64,000 nucleotides of DNA from Adenophora triphylla var. japonica. Lineage: Eukaryota > Streptophyta > Magnoliopsida > Asterales > Campanulaceae. Made by a program: the position numbers and the translations under genes. The stretch is from the NCBI GenBank assembly GCA_022495995.1, contig JAFEMH010007000.1, forward strand, positions 41,739-105,738. The letters are read 5' to 3'. This document shows, piece by piece, positions 12,258 to 22,249 of this stretch (position 1 is the first letter of the stretch; each line of letters opens with the position of its first letter). The notes under the pieces are model-generated. The model was not told where the DNA came from, ran no database searches, and saw nothing but the letters and a program-made list of their open reading frames with translations.

Positions 12258-12890
12258 CGTAAAATCTAGGGAGAAAGCGTTTCTCCATAAGTTATGGAGA
12301 AACGGGTTACGGGTATTCAGAAGCTATTGAAAGGATATCCAGAAACTTTTTGTATTGGCCATGACCTTGTCCCATGGTTCTTACGGATATCGATCTCAGG
12401 TTACGGATATCCGTAACCCTTTGAAAGGATATCCGAAGCTTATGAAAGTGATATCAGAAACCTTCAAAATGATATCCGAAACTTTCAAAATGTTTCTCGA
12501 TATTCATTTGATGGTTTACGGATATACATTTGAAGGTTTCGGATATCCGAAAACCTTCAATAAGCATTTTACGGTCTTGGCCTTGGATTTGACTTCAAAT
12601 ATGTTTCTGGATATTCATTTGATGGTTTACGGATATCATTTGAAGGTTTCGGATATCCGAAACCTTCAATAAGCAATTTGTGGTCTTGGCCTTGGATTTG
12701 GCTTCAAATCTATTTTTCCGGATATCCGCCCAAAGGCTTCGGATATCCGTTCCAAAGCTTCTGGATATCCAGAACCCTTTGAGACTGATATCCAGAAATT
12801 TTCTTCTGGTTATCAAACGTATAGCTTCTGGCTATTAAAAACGCGTTTCTCCATAGTTATGGAGAAACGCGTTTCTCAGCAGACCTACTC
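12258..12890. mobile_element. Mutator-type MITE with internal GGATATCC repeats
   Basis: The 633-bp segment is flanked by an exact 9-bp direct repeat TTCACTATA (12,249-12,257 and 12,891-12,899), the duplication length of Mutator elements. Near each end lies the inverted motif GCGTTTCTCCATA...TATGGAGAAACG. The interior holds a tandem duplication of about 110 bp (about 12,490-12,600 and 12,601-12,715) and many GGATATCC palindromes. The outermost bases of the two ends match only partly. It has no coding capacity. Confidence 0.6.
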
Positions 12891-12920
12891 TTCACTATAT
12901 TACTTCATTTTCTCTTCAAC

Positions 12921-12961
<41 letters not shown>

Positions 12962-12972
12962 CCTCTCTCTCC

Positions 12973-13839
12973 TAGATGTGACCAAAAAATGAATCGGACC
13001 GACGAATCGGCCGATTTTTAACCGATCAAAATCATTATCAAACCGGTCAATGCGGTTAATCGGATCGGTTAAACCGTAACCGGATTTATTAAGGTTCGAT
13101 TAAGGTTGGGATATTTTGAAAACCGGTCAACCGCCGGTTAAAACCGGACGGTTATAACCAACGGTTAACCGCCGATTAAACCGGTTAACCATTTTTAATT
13201 TATTTATTTATTTTCATTTTTAAATTAGGTTTTAAAAATAACTTTTTAACAAAATTATTTTTTAAAAAAATTTCAAGGCCACTGCCAACGGGCCAAGGCC
13301 GGCTAATTCTAGCAATGCCACGGCCAAATGATTCATCTCACATTGGCCAAGGTCTCATTATATACCAAGCAAGGCCATTTCACTTTCTTTTTTTATCGAT
13401 GTGGGAATTGGGAGGATAGGCCAAGGCCATTTTACTTTCCTTATCTTTCGATGTTTGATATCCAAGGCCAAGGTCAAGGCCAAGACCAAGGTCAATTTTT
13501 TTAAATTATTTGAAAATATTTTTAATTAAAATTAATTTAAAAATACAACTAATTAAAAATATTTTTCAAAATGAATATTTAAAAATATTTTTATTTTCAA
13601 AATGAATTAAGCCATATAGATTATACAACAATTAAAATTAATTTAAAAATTTTGTCCTTTCATAATGAAACCATATAAAGATTGTATATACATACAATAG
13701 TCATTTTTTAAAAAACAAAAATCTTTTCAAATGCACATATATTTGCCTAATATAATAATCTTTTCATCAAAATTATAAATGTATATATTGACATATATAT
13801 ACACAAAAATATATATACACATACGCTCATATATGTTTA

Positions 13840-13905
<66 letters not shown>

Positions 13906-14326
13906 GTCGGACTTACGATAGTGACCGAGGATATGTATTCGGGCATATGATGGCTCCCGGTGAAGAAGTTGTTGTATTGGTTGTATAGGCTTACAAAGTT
14001 ACAATGACTGTCGTTGAAAATTGTTGTATTGGTTATACGAGCTTACAATGACTGTCGTTGAAGAAGTTGTTGTATTGGTTGTACGGGCTTATAATGACTG
14101 TCGTTGAAGAAGTAGTTGTAAGCCCGTACAACCAATACAACAACTTATTCAACGACAGTCATTGTAAGCCCGTACAACCAATACAACTTCTTCAACGACA
14201 GTCATTGTAACTTTGTAAGCCCGTGCAACCAATACAACAACTTCTTCATCAGCAGCCATCATATGCCCGAATGGCCGAATACATATCCTCCGCCACCATC
14301 GTAAGCCCGACACAATACATATATAT

Positions 14327-14413
<87 letters not shown>

Positions 14414-14573
14414 TATACTAGTAAAAGTCCGTGTCCAAGGACACGTGTTTTATTTTTTTTTAATAATTTTTTTTAAAGGGCAAAATGGGAAAGGGATAAC
14501 TTAGTGAGGGCAAAATGGAAAATTTGGCACTTGGTACTGTTCATTGTACTGTAGCAAGGAGGGGTGCCATTTA

Positions 14574-14655
<82 letters not shown>

Positions 14656-15315
14656 ATATATATATGTATGTATCTATTCATAAACATTTATGAGCGTATG
14701 TGTATATATATTTTTGTGTATATATATATCACAATATATACATTTATTATTTTGATGAAAATATTATTATATTAGGAAAATATATGTGCATTTGAAAAGA
14801 TTTTTTTTAAATGTCTATTGTATTTGTATATACAATCTCTATATGGTTTCATTTTGAAAGCACAAAAATTTTAAATTAATTTTTATTATTGTATAATCTA
14901 TATGGCTTAATTCATTTTGAAAATAAAAATATATTAAATTATTTTTTGAAAAATATTTTTAATTATTTGTATTTTTAAATTAATTTTAATTAAAATATTT
15001 TCAAATAATTAAAAAAAATTGGCCTTGGAGGATAGATATCCCACATCGAAAAATAAGGAAAGTAAATGGCCTTGTTGGTTCGGCCCCTTGCCTTGGCTCG
15101 GCCGTGACCTTGGAGGATAGATATCCCACATCGAAAAATAAGGAAAGTAAATGGCCTTGTTGGTACGGCGCCTTGTCTTGGCTCGGCCGTGGCCGGCTTT
15201 GGCCTTGGAGGTTATTAATCGATTAACCGGTTCGGTTCCGATTAGTGTTTTGAAAGGTTTGGAACCGCCGGTTCGATAACCGTGAACCGCCGGTTAACCG
15301 AACCGGCCACGTCTA
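12973..15315. mobile_element. Non-autonomous hAT element that is almost entirely one palindrome
   Basis: The ends are TAGATGTGACC on the left and, in reverse complement, TAGACGTGGCC on the right. An exact 8-bp duplication CTCTCTCC flanks them (12,965-12,972 and 15,316-15,323), the hAT signature, set in a CT microsatellite. The two halves are reverse complements across most of the length: the subterminal CCGGTT/AACCGG repeats, the AAGGCCA-rich blocks, the 13,480-13,850 segment against 14,660-15,040, and the central GTATTGGTTGTACGGGCTTA repeats that meet near 14,113. The right arm has a tandem duplication at 15,022-15,170. No transposase is present. A Helitron is inserted in the right arm. Confidence 0.85.
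14418..14582 (-). mobile_element. Small non-autonomous Helitron
   Basis: On the minus strand the 3' end is CTAG followed by T, preceded by the hairpin CGTGTCC-TT-GGACACG nine to ten bases before it. The 5' end reads TATATAGTATAAATGG, one base different from the TCTATAGTATAAAT start of the related copy at 36,439. It sits in a TA microsatellite in the hAT element, which may have blurred the 5' base. About 165 bp, no coding capacity. Confidence 0.7.
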
Positions 15316-15380
15316 CTCTCTCCCCCACAAAGATTAGGGTTTTATTAATGAAATGATGCAATCCTTAAAAGCGTACTTAA

Positions 15381-15422
<42 letters not shown>

Positions 15423-16009
15423 GTTGGTGAGCAAGGATATGAATTTGCCATGTGGACATTCCTTAATATAAACTTGACTATGGAAAAACAGCTCATCACT
15501 ATTCCAAAATTTATATGACGTTCGATATTCTTCTTATTAGCTAATACTATTAGTTAATAATAATAGTTATAATAAAGTTAACTATTACTATTAATAGTAT
15601 TAGTTAACTATAATAATAATAATTAATATATAAGTTAATTATTACTATTAATTGTATTAGTTAACTATAATAGTTACTATATATGTTAACTATTACTATT
15701 AATAATAGTATTAGTTAACTATAATAGTTACTATATATGTTCACTATTACTATTAATATATAGTATTAGTTAATCATAATAGTAAATATATGTTAAATAT
15801 TGCTATTAATAGTATTAGTTAATCATAATAGTTACTATAGAGGTCAACATTACTATTAATAGTATTAGTTACTCATAATAGTTACTTTATGTAGGTTTAC
15901 ATTACTATTAATAGTATTAGTTAATCATAATAACTACTATAGTATATGTTAACTATCACTATTATTATTATTAGTTAATTATAATAGTTACTATATAAAT
16001 TAACTATTA

Positions 16010-17140
16010 GGGGTCGTTTGGTTCAATGGAAAAAAAGTGAAGGAATGGAATGGTCAATGGAATTGAATTCCTGAAGGAATTGGAATGGAAAAAAACTGGT
16101 CAAACTCTTCCATTTGGTTGGCACGAAATGGAATGAAATTGTCATTCAATTCCTTGGCAAATCATGTTTGGTTTGAAAATACAAATTATAGGAATGGAAT
16201 GAAAGCATATAAAATGTCCAATTTACCCTTCTTTTAAAAAATTAATGACTAAAAAAAATTTTTTTTTTGGGAGAGGCAAGTGGGGTGGGGTAGGCAGGAG
16301 TATGAGAAATGAGTAAAAAGTGTTTTTTTTGAGGGGGTGGGTAGGTGTGGTAGGGCAAGGGTTGGATGGGGGCGGAGGCGGGGTATGCAAAATGAGTAAA
16401 AAAAAAAAAAAAATTTCGTGGGGGTGGGTGGGGGTGGTAGGGAAGAAATTTGGATGGGGGGTGGCGGGGTATGCAAAATGAGTAAAAAAAAAATTTCGTG
16501 GGGGGTGGGGGTGGTAGGGCGGGGCTGGATGGGGAGTAGGCGGGGGTATCTGAAAATGAGTAAAAAAATTTTTTTTCGCGGGGGGTGGGGGTAGGGGGTG
16601 GGGGGTGGTAGGGCGAGTGGATGGGGGGTAGGCAGGGGTATGCAAAATGAGTAAAAAAAATTTTTAGTGGGGAGTGGGGGTGGTAGGGCAGGGGCTGGAT
16701 GGGGGGGGGGTAGGCAGGTAAGCAAAATGAGTAAAAAAAATTTTTTTCGTGGGAGGTAGGGGTAGGGGGTAGGTGGGGGTGGTAGGGCAAGGGTTGGGGG
16801 TAGGCAGGGGTATGCAAAAAAAATTTTTTTGGAGGGGTGGGGGTGGGGTAGGGCAGGGGCTGGGTGTTGGTAGGTAGGCAGGGGTAGGGGTGATTTGGGT
16901 TTGGGGGTATATTGGTCAATTTTTTTTTTTGTTTGTTTTATAATTTCATTGTCAAAGGAATTGAGCATTCCTCCCATATTTGGAGGGAATGACCAATTTC
17001 TTCCTTTGATGGAATTTGCCATTCCAAATGAATGAAAAATTTAGAAAAACTTAAACCAAACATAAAAAGGATTTGGTCAAACGAAATTGACCATTCAATT
17101 TCATCGGAGGAGTGACAAATACCACGAACCAAACGGGGCC
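16010..17140. mobile_element. PIF/Harbinger-type non-autonomous element with an internal minisatellite
   Basis: Terminal inverted repeats GGGGTCGTTTGGTTC and GGCCCCGTTTGGTTC are flanked by a TTA duplication (16,007-16,009 and 17,141-17,143), as expected for PIF/Harbinger. Subterminal regions are made of inverted GGAATGGAAT-type segments. The centre is the G-rich minisatellite described separately. No transposase is encoded. Confidence 0.8.
16240..16900. repeat. G-rich minisatellite inside the Harbinger element
   Basis: Seven or so degenerate units of roughly 80-100 bp, each with a run such as GGGGTGGGGGTGGTAGGGC, a GGCAGGGGTATGCAAAATGAG block and an A/T-run. The long Pro-rich frames on the minus strand are translations of this repeat. 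The G runs are of the kind that can form quadruplexes on the plus strand. Confidence 0.85.
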
Positions 17141-17344
17141 TTACTATTACTATTATTAGTTAATTATAATAGTAACTATATATGTTAACTATTATTATTA
17201 ATAGTATTAGTTTATCATAATAGTGATTATATAGGATAACTATTTTCATTTACTTTAAAATATGCTAATATTATTAGGTAAATATAACAATTATTATATA
17301 TATATGGTGATTATTAAACTTACTATTTAAGATATATATATATA

Positions 17345-17666
17345 CTCCCTCCGTCCATTTAGTAGGTTCACGGTTACTGTTTACACGTTTATTAAGAAGG
17401 GAGTATTATATTGAAAGTGTTGTGAGTGTGAAAGTAAAATAGGAGAGGGAATGAGTGGAGGGAATAGTAAATTATAATGGTGTTGTGAGTATTAAAATAA
17501 TGTAGGAGAGAGAATGAGTGGAGAGAATAGTAAATTATAGTGGGGTAGGGTTAATATTTTAATAATATAAAGTTTCCATTTTAGGAAAGAAACAAAGTGT
17601 GAACTACATGTAAATGAACGCCCAAAATAGAAAGTGTGAAGCAACCATGTAAATGGACGGAGGGAG
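17345..17666. mobile_element. Stowaway MITE
   Basis: Perfect terminal repeats CTCCCTCCGTCC and GGACGGAGGGAG, each flanked by TA. It is inserted in the right arm of the giant inverted repeat. 322 bp, no coding capacity. Confidence 0.9.
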
Positions 17667-17856
<190 letters not shown>

Positions 17857-18937
17857 ATTATAGTAAAATATAATTAGAAACATTAATTTTTAATATATTA
17901 GAATATATTAGATAATGCTACAATATTAGTTACTAATAATAGTTACTCTAAATAGGGTATCTGTTAATTAATGTTTAATTTAACAGTTAATATATTCCGT
18001 ACGTAATAAGTATTAGATGTTAAACTTAATATTTTAGATCAATATTCCCTTAATATATATGATTGTTACTATATTAGTTAACAATAACCGAAACACATAT
18101 TTTTTAAAAATATAATAAAAATATTATTTTATTAATACATTAGATATATACATAATGGTTTTCACAAATTATATTTACTAATGATAATATGTGTATGTAT
18201 GTAGTATAAAGTCATTAATATCAAGCCAAAATCTTGTGAAAAACTTACAAACTATATACAACAAAAGTTAAAATAAAAAATTCTCCTGAATTTATAAATA
18301 TAAATATTTTGATTGATATAAAATAGATTTAAATCACCCAAAAAATGTTATGATACTTTATCAAATAAAAACATTAAATAAGCAAAATATAAAAAAATGG
18401 CAAATTAATGTGCAAAGTATATTTGACGAGGATTGAATCCCATACCTTTAGTATGATTTTCTTACTGAATGTTGTTTGAGTTAAATTTTTTTGGCCTTCT
18501 TTAATTCTTCAATTTGATCATTCTCAAATATGATTTGATCACCCACGTAAAATACAAGAGGCAATTACAAAAAACTCATTTTTTATAAAAAAATACACAC
18601 AAGATGAAAATTACAAAAAACTTCTATAGAAATTACAAAAAACTACTTTTGTAAATTGAAAGCACTATTTTCTTAAAAAAAAAAACATAAATAAACATAA
18701 AATGTAAAACAATCATTCTTCAATTCGAGGAATATTCTGCATGATCACAAACTACTTCAACAAAGCTTTAATTTGAAATGCTTAATCTTCAGCACTAACA
18801 ACTTAAATTTTACTGATTCAAGGTGCATGCATTACGAATTGACTCTCCAATTCCATCCAATTCTCACATTCCAATGACCAAACTGAATCAAATTAAAACC
18901 CCTAACGAGAGAAATTCAGATCTACTAACCTTCATTC

Positions 18938-19829
18938 TAATAAACAACTGATAAACAACTGATAAACAATCGATAAACAACTGATAAACATGATAAACAA
19001 CTGATAAACAACTGATAAACATGATAAACAACTGATAAACAACTGATAAACAAATGATAAACAACTGATAAACATGATAAACATGATAAACAACTGATAA
19101 ACAATCGATAAACAACTGATAAACAACTGATAAACAACTGATAAACAACTGATAAACAAATGATAAACAAATGATAAACAAATGATAAACATGATAAACA
19201 ACTGATAAACAACTGATAAACAACTGATAAACAACTGATAAACAACATAAACAACTGATAAACAACATAAAAAATTGATAAACAACTGATAAACATGATA
19301 AACAACTGATAAACAACTGATAAACAAATGATAAACAAATGATAAACATGATAAACAACTGATAAACAACTGATAAACAACTGATAAACATGATAAACAA
19401 CTGATAAACAACTGATAAACAAATGATAAACAAATGATAAACATGATAAACAACTGATAAACAACTGATAAACAATCGATAAACAACGATAAACAACATA
19501 AACAATCGATAAACAAACATAAACAATCGATAAACAATCGATAAACATGATAAACAACTGATAAACAACCGATAAACAACTGATAAACAACCGATAAACA
19601 ACTGATAAACATGATAAACAACTGATAAACAACTGATAAACAACTGATAAACATGATAAACAACTGATAAACAACTGATAAACATGATAAACAACTGATA
19701 AACAACTGATAAACAAATGATAAACATGATAAACATTTGATAAACAACTGATAAACAAATGATAAACATGATAAACAACTGATAAACATGATAAACAACT
19801 GATAAACATTATAAACAACTGATAAACAA
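18938..19829. repeat. 11-bp minisatellite, about 80 units
   Basis: Units are ATAAACAACTG, ATAAACAAATG, ATAAACAATCG and a 9-bp form ATAAACATG in irregular order. Because the unit is not a multiple of three and holds no stop on the minus strand, all three minus frames are open for 290 or so codons; these are not genes. It lies directly upstream of the TH2 exon inside the Pack-MULE. Confidence 0.95.
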
Positions 19830-19864
19830 CTAAAAATATTAAATGTCTTACTCCTTTAATCTAG

Positions 19865-20690
19865 GTATCCACTCTTGTTGTTGAGGACTTGCCCACTTTT
19901 GTAGCTGAGGACTTGCTGGAAAAACTAAGTGTTTCTATGACTGGCCAAGAATCTGGTACCATACATCAGCTTTATTATCAAGCAATGAAACAAGAGTCAT
20001 ATTTTTTCTCTTCTCGCCATGGTGCGAGAAAGCATTGTTCCTCTGTTGAAGGAACATAATCCTTCAAAACATCATTTCATGATATATTTCGATTTTGATT
20101 TAACTTGCACCGTCAAGGATTCTACTGCCATTTTAGAAAACATTGCAATCTTTAGAGGGCCAACATGTCATCAAGTGCAATCTCAAAATCAAATTGCTAG
20201 GATGACAGAAGCTGAACTGAAAAACACATGGTGGTTGCTTTATAAGGAGTATACAGAAGAGCATGAAAAGTTATTAAAGAACATATTAAGCACTGAGTAT
20301 GATCGGTTTATGAATGATTTATCGCTCACTGACAAAGGTACAATAGTTAATTATACTCCTTCCGTCCCAAAATGAATGTCCAAAAAAATTTAAATTTGCT
20401 CTTGATCAAGCGCAATTTTTTTTTTCGGACATTCATTTTGGGACAGAGGGAGTAGTATTTCTTGTTCAATATTCTTTTAGCAAGCAACATGGCTAGATTT
20501 AAAATTTATTTATGTTGATGAAGGGAACTTTCTTTGATGCTTTGGCAGTAGAGAAATTCAACTGTACATTTCTGACGGAAGCACTTGAGTAACTTTCAAC
20601 GTTTGAGAAAAGTTTTAATACAAAAATCATAGAATCTGGAGTACTCAAGGGTTTAAAGCTTGAAATTATTAAACATGCGGGTCAACTGAG
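19865..20690 (+). pseudogene. TH2: Fragment of bifunctional thiamine-phosphate phosphatase/TenA gene TH2
   Basis: An exon starting after a splice-like CTTTAATCTAG (19,854-19,864) encodes the linker and the start of the HAD phosphatase domain: MTGQESGTIHQLYYQAMKQ, then, after a +1 frame change near 20,040, the HAD motif DFDLTCTVKDS and KNTWWLLYKEYTEEHE. An intron follows from about 20,335 and holds a Stowaway. A second exon-like piece (about 20,548-20,690) continues with EKFNCTFLTEALE, an in-frame TAA at 20,590-20,592, and IIESGVLKGL. In plants TH2 dephosphorylates thiamine monophosphate in thiamine synthesis. This copy lacks most of both domains and is broken, so it is a captured fragment. 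Confidence 0.85.
20356..20452. mobile_element. Short Stowaway MITE in the TH2-fragment intron
   Basis: A 97-bp hairpin with ends CTCCTTCCGTCCCAAAATG and CATTTTGGGACAGAGGGAG, flanked by TA on both sides. Confidence 0.9.
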
Positions 20691-20845
20691 GAAGAGGAAG
20701 TGTGGGGGTGTGTTTTGTGTGAAAAATGGTTTTTAGTAATATTCATATTTAATTAAGTAGTTTTTTGTAAAATTCTATCTTACATGTTTTTTTTTGTAAA
20801 TGCCATCTTTTTTAATGAGTTTTTTGTAATAAACCCAAAATACAA

Positions 20846-21634
20846 TTAAATTTATTGGGGCCTCATGGTAAGGTATCCTAAAGCACTAAATTACGAAGTG
20901 AACTGAAGCTGACATACAAAATGGTTATTTAGGTCCAAAGTGTGTAGTACAGCTAATAATACTCCGCCTTTTTCTACGTAAGTTTCTATTTACAAAAAGC
21001 ACGTAAATTAGGTCGGGGGCCGGCAAAGTTCATTCGGCGGCGTGAGGATAAGTACAAGTTAAAGTGAGAAAGAAAAGTACAATGAAAACTCTAGAAAAAA
21101 ATATGCAAAAATGTACTTGAGACTTACCTATTCTGATTTTTTATGTTGTTTATATATTCCTTAATATCATGTTTAGTTCACATGCTTTTGGCCACGTGTC
21201 GTCTTTTCATTGAATGTGTATGAGTACTCAAAATTAGTGTATGCGACACCCTTTTTCTGACAAATAGCTCATAATTATAACAGATTTTGTGGGCAAAAAA
21301 ATATAACGTATTTGACTGCTTTTGAAATATTACTGCTGGTCTACACGTCGCTCATGGGCGACAATCATGCTAGGGCGGCAACCTTTATTTTTATCGCTGG
21401 CCTGAATAACATTATTTGAGATCTTGCCTCGAGATTATGCTATTTTCATTTAGAGATGGGCTCTATTGGACTTCCCGCTAGACCTTGTTTTCCGCCAATA
21501 TACTTAGTAAAGTCGCCATATTGTATTTAACTTATCTTTGGCCTATTTTCTTGATCTTTAATCCATACTTGTAGTATTGAATCTCATGTAATCTGCGTAG
21601 ACCCAAATATATTTTTTCATGATTATATTAGTAA
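20846..21634 (-). repeat. Probable 3' LTR sequence of Tat element A
   Basis: On the minus strand this follows the G-rich tract CTCGAACTTGGGGG (21,635-21,648), in the place expected for a polypurine tract and LTR start. The first bases are TTAC, not TG, and I found no second LTR to compare, so the boundaries are not proven. No coding sequence is seen. Confidence 0.4.
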
Positions 21635-21649
21635 CCCCCAAGTTCGAGA

Positions 21650-22249
21650 TCTGGATTAGTTATGTTACAATCGAGAAACTTTGATTGTCGCCTTTGATTC
21701 ACGCATCTTAAACATGACTTTGGCGAGATCATACTTTCGGGTAACGTACTTCTGGGCACGTGTCATTTCCCGGTTGACTAATAAGGGCGGTTTGTCATAG
21801 GTGACGTGATATCTTCTCGAAATCTGCGCCTTAATCATTTACTTTCAATAAAGAGGGGGAAATTCAACTTTTGGAAATCATTAAATACATTTTGAAAATT
21901 TCCCAAAAACCTTTTCGTCTTCCTTGGTTAAGGACGAACTCACTTCTTCCATTTTCACTTTTCACTCACATTCAGACTCTTCTTTCTTCCTCCGGCGAAT
22001 AAGATTTCTTCTCAGGCGTGTGTTTCTGTTGCTCAATCTGTACTCCGTTCAATCCTAACCATTTTCAAGCCTTCCAGGTCCTCTACTCACTAGGTTGTCA
22101 ATCTCAGGCTCGTTGGTGCTTCTTTGAAGGCTCCTTTGTTTCTTTGAAGTTTTCGGCCAAGTTTCCATCATTTTCAGCATTATTCCAGGTAACAAACTCT
22201 TCAAACCTTCAAATTTTCCAGTTTTCAGTTCAATTTGATTTACAACTTG
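21650..22249 (+). promoter_or_regulatory. Upstream region of the antisense gene of Tat element A
   Basis: Contains a TATA-like ATTAAATAC near 21,880, a CT-rich leader and a possible leader intron (donor CCAG/GTAACA at 22,188). It also holds the ACGTGTCA...CCCGG block that recurs in a related fragment at about 50,510. Motif-level evidence only. Confidence 0.35.

Larger units (their letters stand above)
18558..20836. mobile_element. Pack-MULE carrying a thiamine-gene (TH2) fragment
   Basis: An exact 9-bp duplication AAAATACAA flanks the segment (18,549-18,557 and 20,837-20,845). The ends are inverted repeats of about 100 bp rich in ATTACAAAAAACTC, starting GAGGC on the left and GGGTT on the right, the kind of A-rich terminus seen in plant Mutator-like elements. 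Inside are an 11-bp minisatellite, a frameshifted host gene piece with an intron, and a later Stowaway insertion. No MuDR transposase is present. Gene capture by such elements is well known in plants; the identification here rests on the duplication, the termini and the gene fragment together. Confidence 0.85.

Noticed and set aside
16223..17022. Proline-rich ORFs of 140-257 codons
   Set aside because: Translations of the G-rich minisatellite in the Harbinger element.
18888..19818. Three overlapping ORFs of nearly 300 codons (repeats like QLFISCLSVVYH) on the minus strand
   Set aside because: Products of the 11-bp minisatellite, open in every minus frame.
19865..20690. A functional thiamine phosphatase gene
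   Set aside because: It has a frameshift, an in-frame stop, lacks most of both domains and lies inside a Mutator-type element.
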